Origin: Pseudomonadota bacterium
Lineage (GTDB): Bacteria > Desulfobacterota > Desulfobulbia > Desulfobulbales > SURF-16
Length of the DNA stretch: 36,893 nucleotides
NCBI GenBank assembly: GCA_018822545.1
Contig: JAHJKA010000082.1
Coordinates: 1-36,893, forward strand
Direction: 5' to 3'
In this document: in pieces, positions 7,831 through 18,614 of the stretch
Layout: every line of letters starts with the position of its first letter
Position numbering within the stretch: the first letter of the stretch is position 1
Notes under the pieces: generated by a model
The model's input: the letters and a program-made list of their open reading frames with translations, nothing else
What the model was told of the DNA's origin: nothing
Databases searched by the model: none
Translations under genes and position numbers: made by a program

Positions 7831-9093
7831 ATGTCCTTTTTTGAGATTATCGCCATCCTTACCTCCCTGGCCGCTGTTTTTGGTTTTCTGAATGCGCGCA
7901 CGGTCAGGCTGCCCACCACCATTGGCATCATGATCATTGCCCTGCTTTTTTCCCTGCTCTTTATTGCGGTGGGCAGTAGTCTCCCTGACGTCAAGGACTG
8001 GGGGGTGCAGCTTCTGGCTGGCATCGATTTCAACCAGGCCCTGATGCATGGCATGCTGGGCTTTCTGCTCTTTGCCGGGGCCCTGCATGTCAATTTTGAT
8101 GACCTGGTGGGGCAATACCGGGTGATCGGTAGCCTGGCCACCGTTGGCGTTGTTGTCTCGACATTTCTGATTGGCACCGTGCTCTGGTATATCCTGGCTT
8201 TGACTCCGGCGGCCATGTCCTATGGCTATTGTCTGCTCTTTGGCGCCTTGATCTCCCCCACCGATCCCATTGCCGTGTTGAGTATTCTGAAATCCGCCAA
8301 GGCCCCCAAGAGTCTTGAGGTCAAGATAACGGGCGAGTCGCTCTTTAACGATGGCGTTGGCGTGGTGATTTTTCTGGTTATCCTGGAGATTGTCAGTGCC
8401 GGCCAACAGTTTAGCGCCTCCCATGTCGGATTTCTGCTCATCCAGGAGGCCGGCGGCGGCGCCCTGTTTGGTTTGGGGATTGGTTATCTGGCCTACAGAA
8501 TGCTGAAGGAGATTGATGACTATCAGGTGGAGGTGATGATTACCCTGGCCCTGGTCACTGGCGGTTATGTCCTGGCGGAATGGCTGCATCTGTCAGCGCC
8601 CATTGCCATGGTGGTGGCTGGCCTGCTCATCGGTAACAGGGGCCGGAAATTTGCCATGTCTGAAAAAACCAGAAAGGACCTCGACACCTTCTGGGAACTC
8701 CTTGACTCAGTCTTGAACGCCATCCTCTTTACCCTGCTTGGTCTGGAGATCATGATTCTCGACTTCAGCCTCTTAAATATTGCTTTAGGGCTGGCGGCAA
8801 TCGTAATCACCCTGGCTGGGCGGCTGGTCAGTGTCGCCATCCCTATCACTATCCTGAAACGCTGGCGTACCTTTTCACCCAAGGTTATCAGAATATTGAC
8901 CTGGGGCGGGCTGCGGGGCGGTATTTCCGTGGCCCTGGCCCTTTCGCTGCCAACGAGCCCGGAGAGGGACCTGATCCTGATCATGACCTATACGGTGGTG
9001 GTGTTTTCCATTGTCGTCCAAGGGCTGTCCATCGGCAGCTTGGTGGCAAGCGTTGTCAGCTCTAAAAAAGGGACGGCCAATCAGGGAAGTTGA
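7831..9093 (+). CDS. Na+/H+ antiporter, CPA1 (NhaP) family
   Basis: A 420-residue polytopic inner-membrane protein with about 12 hydrophobic segments. Hallmarks of the CPA1 cation:proton antiporters are present: [18 protein letters not shown] with the TD pair near residues 144-150, then [16 protein letters not shown] with the conserved ND. The C-terminal [14 protein letters not shown] motif is also typical. Length matches single-domain NhaP-type proteins without a long cytoplasmic tail. It would exchange Na+ (or K+/Li+) for H+ for pH and ion homeostasis. The ATG at 7831 has only a weak ribosome binding site (ACAGG). The macrodomain gene follows after 14 bp, so the two are likely cotranscribed. 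Confidence 0.92.
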   Translation: MSFFEIIAILTSLAAVFGFLNARTVRLPTTIGIMIIALLFSLLFIAVGSSLPDVKDWGVQLLAGIDFNQALMHGMLGFLLFAGALHVNFDDLVGQYRVIGSLATVGVVVSTFLIGTVLWYILALTPAAMSYGYCLLFGALISPTDPIAVLSILKSAKAPKSLEVKITGESLFNDGVGVVIFLVILEIVSAGQQFSASHVGFLLIQEAGGGALFGLGIGYLAYRMLKEIDDYQVEVMITLALVTGGYVLAEWLHLSAPIAMVVAGLLIGNRGRKFAMSEKTRKDLDTFWELLDSVLNAILFTLLGLEIMILDFSLLNIALGLAAIVITLAGRLVSVAIPITILKRWRTFSPKVIRILTWGGLRGGISVALALSLPTSPERDLILIMTYTVVVFSIVVQGLSIGSLVASVVSSKKGTANQGS

Positions 9094-9107
9094 GCAAGGA
9101 GGAAGTG

Positions 9108-9620
9108 ATGACCATTGAACTTGTTGACGGCGATATCACCGCTCTCCCGGTTGATGCCATTGTCAATGCCGCCAATAACTCGCTGCTGGGTGGTGGCGGG
9201 GTTGACGGCGCCATCCATCGGGCGGCAGGGCCGCAGCTTTTGGAGGAGTGCCGGGGGCTTAAGGGCTGTGAGACCGGTGATGCCAAGATAACCAAGGCCT
9301 ACAGGCTGCCCAGTAAGTTCATCATTCACACGGTGGGCCCTATCTGGCGCGGTGGCCAGGGCGGCGAGGAGCGGTTGTTGGCCTCCTGCTATCAGCGCTG
9401 TTTTGCCTTGGCGGCCAACCACCAGATTGCAACTGTTGCCTTGCCGGCCATCAGCACTGGTGTCTATGGTTTCCCGAAAGAGAAGGCTGCCCACATTGCC
9501 GTGGCCGAGACCAGGAAGGCCTTTGCTGCTTACCCGTCTTTGCAGAGGGTGATCTTTACCTGCTTTAACGCCGAGAGCCGCCGGGCCTATGAGCTGGCCC
9601 TTGGCGAGGCAGAATGTTGA
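9108..9620 (+). CDS. Macrodomain protein (ADP-ribose / O-acetyl-ADP-ribose deacetylase type)
   Basis: A 170-residue stand-alone macrodomain of the YmdB/MacroD type. Diagnostic motifs are [17 protein letters not shown] followed by [19 protein letters not shown], and the phosphate-binding loop [11 protein letters not shown]. These proteins bind ADP-ribose and many hydrolyse O-acetyl-ADP-ribose or remove mono-ADP-ribose from proteins. The start at 9108 is chosen because AAGGAGG (9096-9102) precedes it; an earlier in-frame TTG at 9090 would overlap the antiporter gene. Linkage to the antiporter gene looks like simple cotranscription with no obvious shared pathway. Confidence 0.92.
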   Translation: MTIELVDGDITALPVDAIVNAANNSLLGGGGVDGAIHRAAGPQLLEECRGLKGCETGDAKITKAYRLPSKFIIHTVGPIWRGGQGGEERLLASCYQRCFALAANHQIATVALPAISTGVYGFPKEKAAHIAVAETRKAFAAYPSLQRVIFTCFNAESRRAYELALGEAEC

Positions 9621-9666
9621 GGTTGCGAGGTGTTCCTCTTGCCGTAACTGAGGATGTATCCCATGG

Positions 9667-10644
9667 TCACCTTGCTTTATTATGCTGCGCTTTGTGGCGG
9701 GCCTTCATGGCATACATCTCATCATCCGCCTTGTTGAGGAGCTGGTCCATGGAAACGCCATCAAGGGGATAGATGCTCATGCCGATACTGAACCTGATGG
9801 TGATCTCGTATTTATAGCATTGAATCTCGGTGCTTATCTTGTTGAGTATCTTGTCTTTGATGGTGGCAAGGTCGGCTTTGGAACTGATTTTGAAAATGCC
9901 GACAAACTCATCGCCGCCGAAACGCGCGATAATATCATCTTGGCGCAAGGTCATTTTCAGCTCAACCGCAACCCTTTTGAGAACGTGATCGCCGGCATCA
10001 TGACCGTAGGTGTCGTTAATCTCCTTGAAGCCGTCGAGGTCAATAAAGGCCACGACGAACATGTCATGCCCACGGGAGGCGTCTTTGAGGCGTTGCTGGA
10101 GATGCTCCAAAAAAAGGGAACGGTTGGCCAGACCGGTGAGGTGGTCATGGCCGGCAACATGTTTGAGTTCGTCCTGGAGGGCTTTCAGTTCTGAGATGTC
10201 ACGGTTGCTGCCACGGATACCCATGTTGTCACCGGCCTTGTTAGTGACGGTGCGGCAGACATGGTGAATCCATTTTGGTTCACCATCTTTGGTTCGTATC
10301 TCAAATTCAAGGGGCTCGACACTGTTTTCTTGGCCCATGATATGGCTGTGGTCCTGCCATTTTCGCCAGTCGGCCGGGACAATGATTTTTTTGAGGAGAT
10401 TTTTGTCCTGATAAAAGTCGCTGGGGCTGTAGCCGGTGATGAGTTCACAGGAAGGTGAAACGTATTTATAGTTGCCGTCCACATCTTGCCAATACTCCCA
10501 GTCATTAGCGAATTCAGAAATAATAAAGAGGGTCTCCTCCTGTTTCAGGAAGGATTCCTCCAGGGCCTTGAGTTTGTCGATCAGGACCTGGAGGGAGGAG
10601 ATGGTGGATTGGATTTCTTTTTTATGGAAGTCGAGATCCTTCAT
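9667..10644 (-). CDS. PAS-GGDEF diguanylate cyclase
   Basis: A 325-residue soluble c-di-GMP synthase. Residues 1-35 form a coiled-coil-like helix, 45-155 a PAS domain with its C-terminal PAC part (WIHHVCRTV, IRGSNRDIS), and 160-318 a GGDEF domain. The active-site motif is an intact GGDEF at 243-247. The inhibitory I-site RxxD is present (RQDD, 234-237) exactly five residues upstream, so product feedback is expected. No membrane span is present, so the PAS domain would sense an internal signal or cofactor. It starts 3 bp after the thioredoxin stop, with its ribosome binding site AAGGAAGG inside that gene's end, so the two are cotranscribed. Confidence 0.92.
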   Translation of the reverse strand: MKDLDFHKKEIQSTISSLQVLIDKLKALEESFLKQEETLFIISEFANDWEYWQDVDGNYKYVSPSCELITGYSPSDFYQDKNLLKKIIVPADWRKWQDHSHIMGQENSVEPLEFEIRTKDGEPKWIHHVCRTVTNKAGDNMGIRGSNRDISELKALQDELKHVAGHDHLTGLANRSLFLEHLQQRLKDASRGHDMFVVAFIDLDGFKEINDTYGHDAGDHVLKRVAVELKMTLRQDDIIARFGGDEFVGIFKISSKADLATIKDKILNKISTEIQCYKYEITIRFSIGMSIYPLDGVSMDQLLNKADDEMYAMKARHKAQHNKAR

Positions 10645-10647
10645 AGT

Positions 10648-11091
10648 TCACCTTCCTTGGCCATGTTGCCGGGCCCATTGGACGATCTGCTCAGCTCCCA
10701 TGGCTCCGGGCTGGCGGGCAATCTCTTTGCCTCGGCGAAAGAGCATCAGGGTGGGGATGGACTGGATGCCAAATTGGCTGCCCAGGGCCTGTTCTTCTTC
10801 GGTGTTTACCTTGATCAGGCGCATATTGGGCTCAAGGAGGCTTGCGGCTTGATGAAAGGCAGGACCCATCATTTTGCACGGTCCGCACCAGGGGGCCCAG
10901 AAGTCGACCAGGACAGGGATGTCGTTACCATTTATGTGGCGGTTGAAAAGGGGCTTCGTCAGATTGACCGGCGTGCCGTTAAAGAGGGGCTGGCTGCATT
11001 TGCCGCATTTAGGCCCATCGGTCAGGCGGCTGGCTGGGATGCGATTTCTTGTGGAGCAGGCAGGGCAGACGAGGTGAAGCGAGGTGTTCAA
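10648..11091 (-). CDS. trxC: Thioredoxin 2 (zinc-finger thioredoxin)
   Basis: A 147-residue TrxC-type thioredoxin. An N-terminal zinc finger is formed by CPAC (residues 9-12) and CGKC (29-32). The thioredoxin fold follows with the redox site WCGPCK (Cys69/Cys72) and the cis-proline loop SIPTLMLF. TTG at 11091 is the likely start: GGAGG lies 9 nt upstream, and the product then begins MNTSLHLVCPAC as in other TrxC proteins. A GTG three codons earlier directly abuts that site. TrxC proteins are often oxidative-stress induced, which fits the nearby rubrerythrin and catalase. A candidate sigma-70 promoter is at 11141-11169. Confidence 0.92.
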   Translation of the reverse strand: MNTSLHLVCPACSTRNRIPASRLTDGPKCGKCSQPLFNGTPVNLTKPLFNRHINGNDIPVLVDFWAPWCGPCKMMGPAFHQAASLLEPNMRLIKVNTEEEQALGSQFGIQSIPTLMLFRRGKEIARQPGAMGAEQIVQWARQHGQGR

Positions 11092-11140
11092 GGCTGGCAC
11101 CCTCCATTACGAAAGAGTTTTTTTTGTATGGAATCTTATA

Positions 11141-11169
11141 AGAGTAAGGGAGTGTGGTGGCCTTGTCAA
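11141..11169 (-). promoter_or_regulatory. Candidate sigma-70 promoter of trxC-cyclase operon
   Basis: On the minus strand TTGACA (11169-11164) is followed after 17 bp by TACTCT (11146-11141), with TATAAG shortly downstream as an alternative -10. It lies about 50 bp before the trxC start. The -35 is perfect and the -10 is weak. Confidence 0.35.
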
Positions 11170-11218
11170 GATTAAGGAAATGGTTAAATCCTGGTCTTTG
11201 ATTAGGTTTGGTCCCAGT

Positions 11219-11254
11219 AAAAAAACCCGAAAGCTTGGCGCTGTCGGGTTTTTT
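11219..11254. terminator. Bidirectional terminator after rubrerythrin
   Basis: AAAAAACCCGA (11220-11230) pairs with TCGGGTTTTTT (11244-11254) around a 13-nt loop. T tracts follow on both strands. It lies 24 bp after the rubrerythrin stop and insulates it from the trxC promoter. Confidence 0.85.
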
Positions 11255-11277
11255 GGGAAAGTATGTTCGGGTTCGGC

Positions 11278-11853
11278 TTACCAGTTTTCAGCCAGGAGCT
11301 CGAAGTGATCCTTGGCATGGTCACAGGCCGGGCAAACGTCCGGAGCGCCGTTGGCGGTGTGGACATAGCCGCAGTTGCGGCAACGCCAGGTCATTTTTGC
11401 GTCACGCCGGAAAACCTGGCGCGTGTCGACGTTGGCCTTGAGCTCCACATAGCGCTTCTCATGCTGTTTCTCGGCCACGGCAATGGCCAGGAAGATGGCG
11501 GCGATATCATCAAAACCTTCGGCGCGGGCGGTCTTGGCAAAGTCAGGATACATCACCAGGTGCTCGTGGTTTTCACCGGCCGCTGCTTCGGCCAGGTTCT
11601 CGCTGGTGGTGCCGATGACCCCGGCCGGAAAGGTCCCGGAGATCTCGACATTGCCGCCTTCCAGCAATTTAAAGAGGCGTTTGGCATGTTCTTTTTCCTG
11701 ATCAGCGGTCTCGGTGAAGATCTCGGAGATCTGCACATAGCCTTCCTTCTTGGCCTTGGAGGCAAAATAGGTGTAGCGGTTGCGGGCCTGGGATTCGCCG
11801 ACAAAGGCGGTGAGGATGTTCTTTTCGGTCTGAGATCCTTTCAGTTTGGGCAT
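11278..11853 (-). CDS. rbr: Rubrerythrin
   Basis: A 191-residue rubrerythrin, a non-heme diiron peroxidase that reduces hydrogen peroxide in anaerobes. The N-terminal ferritin-like four-helix domain carries the diiron ligands in FVGESQARNRY, EKEHAKR and AEKQHEKRY (ExxH motifs). The C-terminal rubredoxin domain has CRNCGY and CPACDHAKDHFE for the FeS4 center. Length matches the classical family. The ATG follows AAGGAAG. It is monocistronic between a terminator at 11219-11254 and an upstream region with two symmetric elements (11896-11909, 11911-11929). It fits the oxidative-stress cluster with katG and the Fur-family gene. Confidence 0.96.
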   Translation of the reverse strand: MPKLKGSQTEKNILTAFVGESQARNRYTYFASKAKKEGYVQISEIFTETADQEKEHAKRLFKLLEGGNVEISGTFPAGVIGTTSENLAEAAAGENHEHLVMYPDFAKTARAEGFDDIAAIFLAIAVAEKQHEKRYVELKANVDTRQVFRRDAKMTWRCRNCGYVHTANGAPDVCPACDHAKDHFELLAENW

Positions 11854-11895
11854 TGCTTCTTCCTTTCTGTTTAAAGTTGATATGAAGGCGGTTGT

Positions 11896-11929
11896 AAAAT
11901 AAATATTTTGGGCAACAACTATTGTTGCC
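11896..11929. promoter_or_regulatory. Operator-like elements upstream of rubrerythrin
   Basis: Two symmetric elements lie 43-76 bp before the rubrerythrin start. AAAATA/TATTTT (11896-11909) is AT-rich in the manner of PerR/Fur boxes. GGCAACA-N5-TGTTGCC (11911-11929) is a 19-bp operator-like inverted repeat unlike a PerR box. The second may bind a different redox regulator. Binding is inferred from symmetry only. Confidence 0.4.
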
Positions 11930-12060
11930 TAACTCTACGGTATTTGATTCAAACGGGCCGGATTACGAGCGCGTTTTTTTTGCGTCTGTCTGTATTCATT
12001 TGATGACCAAAATGAGCAGTCTTATACTTCGTTTCTTTTGTTGCACGCATTGCTGATCAG

Positions 12061-12093
12061 ACCAGATGACCCGCGTCTAGCGGATCATCTGGT
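12061..12093 (-). terminator. Hairpin after katG, probable terminator
   Basis: ACCAGATGA (12061-12069) pairs with TCATCTGGT (12085-12093), and the stem continues with CCGC/GCGG after one mismatch. It lies about 50 bp after the katG stop codon. No clear T tract follows on the minus strand, so the terminator call is moderate. Confidence 0.5.
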
Positions 12094-12139
12094 TGTTTGC
12101 CGCCTTCTTGAGAAGCCCTCGAAGACGTCTCTGCTCCGA

Positions 12140-14362
<2,223 letters not shown>

Positions 14363-14387
14363 TTATCGTTGGGTAGGTTGTGATCCG

Positions 14388-14406
14388 CTCATTCTATAAT
14401 AATGAG
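14388..14406. promoter_or_regulatory. PerR/Fur-like box in the katG promoter
   Basis: CTCATTCTATAATAATGAG is a 19-bp inverted repeat with 6-bp perfect arms, the size and AT-rich style of Fur-family boxes. It lies 38-56 bp before the katG ATG and overlaps the likely -10 region, where a bound repressor would block transcription. The regulator encoded at 14497-14949 is the natural candidate. Confidence 0.5.
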
Positions 14407-14496
14407 GATAAAAATTGGAAGTTTTATTTGCTGCACTTCTTTCCTTAATAGTAACCATTCTTAATGGCAGGGTAAAAAAAGGGTTTAGCCAACAGT

Positions 14497-14949
14497 CTAA
14501 TTTCCCTTAACGCAGTCGTTACAAATCCCCTCAAGAATGGCATTTCTCTTGGTGATTCTTCCCCAGCCGCTCAACTCTGCAGGGACCTGGACCTCATCAA
14601 AAGTATTCCAGCTGAAATCGGTAATCGCCCCGCATTTACGGCAGACGGCATGATGATGCCGTATCATTTCGGCCTCGAAGCGGGCCTGGCTTTCCAGGGT
14701 CTGCACCCGGGTAATAAGACCATGTTTCTCAAGGGTAGCCAGGGTCCTGTATACCGTGTCAAGGGAGATGGTCGGCAGTCTTTTTATAATGCGATTGTAA
14801 AGCATCTCGGCAGAAGGATGATCATGAGCCTGTGCAAGTTCACGAAAAATCTCCAGGCGCTGGTGAGTCACCTTTAGATCAGCCTTCCGGCAGGCATTTT
14901 CGAATTCTGTGAGAAGAACTAACAGATCATGTTTGTTTGGATGTTTCAC
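14497..14949 (-). CDS. perR: Fur-family regulator, PerR-like
   Basis: A 150-residue Fur-superfamily repressor. The N-terminal winged helix includes KVTHQRLEIFRELAQ and the recognition segment TISLDTVYRTLATLEKHGLI. The C-terminal dimerisation domain carries the HHHAVCRKCG and CNDC pairs of the structural zinc site. PerR rather than Fur is suggested by the katG gene directly downstream, by a box in the katG promoter and by a similar palindrome in its own leader. The start is GTG at 14949 after AGG; the first residues are unusually rich in Lys/His. Peroxide sensing by metal-catalysed histidine oxidation is known for PerR but cannot be verified from this sequence alone. Confidence 0.88.
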   Translation of the reverse strand: MKHPNKHDLLVLLTEFENACRKADLKVTHQRLEIFRELAQAHDHPSAEMLYNRIIKRLPTISLDTVYRTLATLEKHGLITRVQTLESQARFEAEMIRHHHAVCRKCGAITDFSWNTFDEVQVPAELSGWGRITKRNAILEGICNDCVKGN

Positions 14950-14965
14950 AGCGCCTCATAAGTAG

Positions 14966-14977
14966 TAATAATTATTA
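14966..14977. promoter_or_regulatory. AT-rich palindrome upstream of perR
   Basis: TAATAATTATTA is a perfect 12-bp palindrome 17-28 bp before the perR start, in a longer AATAAT-type tract resembling Fur-family boxes. It suggests autoregulation. Confidence 0.4.
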
Positions 14978-15164
14978 TTTACAGATAATATGGAATTTGG
15001 TGGTGGTTGTCAATTATATTTTCTCCAGGTGCATTTTCTTATAAGGTTAAGCGCAAGGCTGTGTTGCACGGGGGAGATAAAACGAGGTGCAGTCGGTGTT
15101 TTACCTGGTTTTTTTAAGGCCATGATTTATGATGGCTCCCATGCACAAGAGAGAGCGACAAGCA

Positions 15165-16397
15165 ATGTCAGTCATCCATTACGGATGGTATGTGGTGGCG
15201 AGTGGAACCTTATGCGTCTTTGCCTGTCTTGGCTTGGGCCGTTTTGCTTTGGGTATGCTGCTGCCGTCCATGGGCGAGGCCCTTCATCTCTCCTACGCCC
15301 AGATGGGTTTTATTGGTACGGCGAATTTTGTCGGCTATCTTGTGGCGGTGTTGGTCTGCGGTCGTCTTTCCACCAGGTTTGGCGCCCGCAAGGTCATCGG
15401 TGTCTCCCTGTTGATGGTGGGGCTGTCCATGCTGCTCATTGGCCAAGCTAGCAACCTCTACCTCATCGCTCTTCTTTATATACTCACGGGTATGGGCAGT
15501 GCCCTGGCCAATGTCTCCATCATGGGCTTGATGTCGGTTTGGTTTACCAGTAGCAAGAGGGGCAGGGCTGCCGGTTTTGTCGTCATCGGCAGCGGTTTTG
15601 CCATTATATTGTCCGGCAAGCTGGTTCCCTACCTCAACTCCGTAAACAATGATGGCTGGCGTGTGAGTTGGTATGTCCTGGGTGGTATTGTTCTGGTGGT
15701 GGCGGTCATTTGCTCTCTGGTTTTGCGTGATAGGCCCCAAGATCTCGGTTTGCAGTCGGTGGGGAGTACTGCCGCTGACGTTGCCGGTTACGCGGCAAGC
15801 CTTGCTCAGCCGGTGGCGGTGCGCGCTGGCGTTCTGTATCATTGCGCAGCCATCTATTGTCTCTTTGGCTTTACCTATGTGATTTATGCCACCTTTATCG
15901 TCACCACCCTGGTTGGGGAGTGGGGGATGAGCGAGGCCGTGGCCGGTAATTTCTGGGCCTGGGTTGGGTTTTTGAGTCTATTTTCCGGGCCGGTATTCGG
16001 CACCATTTCCGATCGATTTGGTCGTAAAAAGGCGCTGGTTGCAGTTTTTTCCATCCAGGCCTTGGCCTATCTCTTTATTGCCCTGAAGATGGGTACTATT
16101 TTTCTCTACCTCTCCATCGGCTGTTACGGCATTGTCGTCTGGAGTGTGCCATCCATCATGGCGGCCATGGTGGGCGATTATGTCGGGGCGCAGCGGGCGG
16201 TCCATGTCTTTGCCTTTGTCACCTTTGTCTTTGGCCTTGGTCAGGTGCTGGGCCCTTTTATCGCCGGGATTCTGGCCGAGATGTCCGGCAGCTTTACCAC
16301 CAGCTATCTTCTGGCCGCGAGCCTGGCCCTAACTGCTGTGGTTCTCACCCTGTTTCTGCCCGTCAGCCCTTCGCCAGGCTCAGGGGCTGCTTCCTGA
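15165..16397 (+). CDS. MFS transporter (YbfB/YjiJ-like)
   Basis: A 410-residue major facilitator superfamily permease with about 12 membrane spans. Between TM2 and TM3 is the family motif variant GRLSTRFGARKV, and a second copy, GTISDRFGRKKA, is in the C-terminal half. The N-terminus (HYGWYVVASGTLCVFACLGLGRFALGMLLPSM) matches YbfB/YjiJ-type and oxalate/formate-antiporter-like members. Start 15165 is chosen because the frame upstream lacks hydrophobic character. Substrate is unknown. The two dehydrogenase genes downstream (gap 155 bp with its own ribosome binding site) hint at organic acid or aldehyde metabolism, but cotranscription is doubtful given the hairpin at 16367-16430. Confidence 0.85.
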   Translation: MSVIHYGWYVVASGTLCVFACLGLGRFALGMLLPSMGEALHLSYAQMGFIGTANFVGYLVAVLVCGRLSTRFGARKVIGVSLLMVGLSMLLIGQASNLYLIALLYILTGMGSALANVSIMGLMSVWFTSSKRGRAAGFVVIGSGFAIILSGKLVPYLNSVNNDGWRVSWYVLGGIVLVVAVICSLVLRDRPQDLGLQSVGSTAADVAGYAASLAQPVAVRAGVLYHCAAIYCLFGFTYVIYATFIVTTLVGEWGMSEAVAGNFWAWVGFLSLFSGPVFGTISDRFGRKKALVAVFSIQALAYLFIALKMGTIFLYLSIGCYGIVVWSVPSIMAAMVGDYVGAQRAVHVFAFVTFVFGLGQVLGPFIAGILAEMSGSFTTSYLLAASLALTAVVLTLFLPVSPSPGSGAAS

Positions 16398-16430
16398 TCC
16401 GGTATTGCGATCCCGGCGCCTGGCGAAGGG
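16367..16430 (+). terminator. Long-loop hairpin across the MFS stop codon
   Basis: CCCTTCGCCAGGC (16367-16379) is perfectly complementary to GCCTGGCGAAGGG (16418-16430). The left arm lies inside the last codons of the transporter gene. The loop is 38 nt and no strong T tract follows, so this may be a terminator or an mRNA 3' stabiliser. Confidence 0.5.
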
Positions 16431-16552
16431 TGATTTCTTATCCTTCAGGGCAATATAAACAGTTACGATAGAAAAATATCTTGCCTGTGGCCATCACCCT
16501 TCTTTTTTTGCTATTCTTGTAAATCACCTGCCCGTTGCTCTAGGAGAATATC

Positions 16553-17419
16553 ATGACTGAAAAGATAGGTTTTATTGGCCTTGGTTTGATGGGATCGCGG
16601 ATGGCAGCCAGTCTCATTACCGCCGGTTTCGAGGTTGCGCTCTATAACAGGACACCTGCCAAGGCGGAAAGGCTGGCCGGTGAGAGCGCTTTCGTGGCCT
16701 CGACGCCCCTGGGTTTAGGACAACAGGCGCGTCTCGTCTTTATGATGCTCACCGGGCCTGAGGCCATTGAAGCGGTGTTGTGGGGCGAGCAGGGTCTTGT
16801 CGGTGCAGGATCAGGCTGCGAGATTATCGTCAATATGAGCACCGTGCCGCCCGCCTATAATCGGGAGCTGGCCGGTCGGCTCCTGGCCCAGGGCGTGACC
16901 TTTCTTGAGGCCCCGGTTTCTGGTTCAACCGATGCTGCCGCTGCCGGGTCTCTGGTTATTTTGACCGGAGGAGACGCAACACGGCTTGAGGAGGTATCTC
17001 CCTATCTCGTGGCCATGGGCAAGAAATTGGTACACTGTGGGGCGATGGGGCAGGCAACCAGTATGAAAATGGTGATCAATCTGCTCCTTGGCATCATGTT
17101 GAGCGGTCTTGGCGAGGCAGTCACCCTGGGTGAAAAATGCGGGTTCTCCGCTTCCGAGGTGCTTGATACCGTTCTCGCCGGTCCCCTTGGCTGCGGGTTT
17201 TTTCAGGCCAAGGCCGACATGTTGAAACAGGGCGACTATCCGGCCGGATTTCCGGTGAAGCATATGCTCAAAGATCTTAACTTTATAGGTACGACAGCTG
17301 AGGATGTCCAGGCAGAAGTTCCCCTGGGTAATCGGGTGCGGGAACTTTATGAACAGGCCCTGGTTTTAGGTCTGGGCGATGACGATTTTGCCGCTGTTAA
17401 AAAAGTTTTTGAAGGTTGA
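16553..17419 (+). CDS. NAD(P)-dependent beta-hydroxyacid dehydrogenase (GLYR/GarR type)
   Basis: A 288-residue member of the beta-hydroxyacid dehydrogenase family (3-hydroxyisobutyrate, tartronate semialdehyde, glyoxylate and succinic semialdehyde reductases). It has the N-terminal Rossmann motif GFIGLGLMGSRMA, the substrate-binding signature EAPVSGSTDAA near residue 120, and catalytic Lys172 with Asn176 in GQATSMKMVINLLLG. Asn32-Arg33 (YNRTP) after beta-2 favours NADPH. Deltaproteobacterial members of this type often reduce glyoxylate or succinic semialdehyde. Its ATG follows AGGAGAA. An iron-dependent alcohol dehydrogenase follows 40 bp downstream, so the pair may detoxify or ferment aldehydes. 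The exact substrate is not readable. Confidence 0.9.
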   Translation: MTEKIGFIGLGLMGSRMAASLITAGFEVALYNRTPAKAERLAGESAFVASTPLGLGQQARLVFMMLTGPEAIEAVLWGEQGLVGAGSGCEIIVNMSTVPPAYNRELAGRLLAQGVTFLEAPVSGSTDAAAAGSLVILTGGDATRLEEVSPYLVAMGKKLVHCGAMGQATSMKMVINLLLGIMLSGLGEAVTLGEKCGFSASEVLDTVLAGPLGCGFFQAKADMLKQGDYPAGFPVKHMLKDLNFIGTTAEDVQAEVPLGNRVRELYEQALVLGLGDDDFAAVKKVFEG

Positions 17420-17459
17420 TTTTCTTTCATCAGCCACAATGCCATAAGGGAGAATAGCC

Positions 17460-18608
17460 ATGTATGATTTTGAGTTTCATAATCCCACCAGGATTATCTT
17501 TGGTCGTAATCAGGAGGAGAGTATCGGTGCTGTGCTCAAAGTTGCCGGTATTGCCAAGGTGCTATTGGTTTACGGCAGCCAGTCGGTGCAAAAATCTGGT
17601 CTGCTTGATCGGGTTAAGGCTAACCTGGGCCTGAGCGCTGTTTCTTTTGTCGAGTTCGGCGGCGTGGTTTCCAATCCGGTCCTTTCCCATGCCAGAAAAG
17701 GGGTGGCCCTTGCCAAGGCGGAGAAGGTGGATGCGATCCTGGCGGTGGGTGGCGGTTCGGTGCTGGATGAGGGCAAGGCCATTGCTGTGGGTGCCCTGGC
17801 AGCGGGTGATGTCTGGCAGTTTTTTATCGGCACGGCAGTCACTGCTGCCCTGCCCATCTATACCATCCTCACCTTGGCTGCCACCGGCAGCGAGATGAAC
17901 GGCAACAGCGTGGTCACTAATGAAGAGACCAAGCAAAAGTATAATATATCGTCGCCTTTTACCTATCCCAGGGTCTCCATTCTTAACCCGGAGTTAACCT
18001 GCTCAGTGCCGCCGGATTACTCAAGCTACGGCGCCGTGGATGCCATTGCCCATGTCATTGAGGCCTATTTTACCAAGAAGCCGGGGAGCAGGCTGCAGGA
18101 TAGGCTGGTGGAGAGCATTATTAAGACAGTGATTGCCAGCCATAATGTGATCCACAAGGACCCTGATAATTATGAGGCGCGGGCCGAATTCATGTGGGCG
18201 GCCACCCTGGCCCTCAACGGCCTGACCCCCACCGGTGTCGGCGACTACGCCTTTCCCAATCACATGATCGAGCATTCGTTAAGCGCGCTGTATAATATTG
18301 CCCACGGGGCCGGATTGGCCATTGTTATGCCAGCCTGGATGCGCTGGTACAGCCGGCAGCATCCTGCCCAGTTCGAGCGTTTTGCCGATAAGATTTTCGG
18401 GGTGCAGGGTGCCGAGGCTGGGATCAATGCCCTGGAAAAATGGTTTCAGGAAATCGGAGTCCCTGTTCGTTTGCAGGATGCCGGCATTGCCGGGGGGGAT
18501 ATTGCGCTGATCGCTGCTAATGCCGCAGACCTTGCCACGTTGTGGGGAATCGGCGCCGTCTACACGAAAGGGGTGATTGCTGAAATCCTGGCCTTGGCGG
18601 TGGAGTAG
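17460..18608 (+). CDS. Iron-containing alcohol dehydrogenase (YqhD/BdhA type)
   Basis: A 382-residue group III alcohol dehydrogenase. The N-terminal NAD(P)-binding half has GGGSVLDEGKAIA (residues 97-109) and ATGSEMN. The metal ligands are all in place: Asp194 and His198 (VDAIAHVIEAYF), His268 and His282 (NHMIEHSLSALYNIAHGAG). Length and the start MYDFEFHNPTRIIFG match NADPH-dependent butanol dehydrogenase/YqhD-type aldehyde reductases. The ATG follows AAGGGAGAA. It is the second gene of a likely pair with the hydroxyacid dehydrogenase and ends 6 bp from the convergent PAS gene, with no visible terminator between them. Confidence 0.93.
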   Translation: MYDFEFHNPTRIIFGRNQEESIGAVLKVAGIAKVLLVYGSQSVQKSGLLDRVKANLGLSAVSFVEFGGVVSNPVLSHARKGVALAKAEKVDAILAVGGGSVLDEGKAIAVGALAAGDVWQFFIGTAVTAALPIYTILTLAATGSEMNGNSVVTNEETKQKYNISSPFTYPRVSILNPELTCSVPPDYSSYGAVDAIAHVIEAYFTKKPGSRLQDRLVESIIKTVIASHNVIHKDPDNYEARAEFMWAATLALNGLTPTGVGDYAFPNHMIEHSLSALYNIAHGAGLAIVMPAWMRWYSRQHPAQFERFADKIFGVQGAEAGINALEKWFQEIGVPVRLQDAGIAGGDIALIAANAADLATLWGIGAVYTKGVIAEILALAVE

Positions 18609-18614
18609 GGGATA

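Noticed and set aside
7573..8589. Long minus-strand open frame opposite the antiporter
   Set aside because: It is antisense to a clear NhaP-type gene, has His/Gln-rich composition and no family features.
11263..11874. Plus-strand frame of about 200 codons
   Set aside because: It is antisense to rubrerythrin, which has all diiron and rubredoxin ligands.
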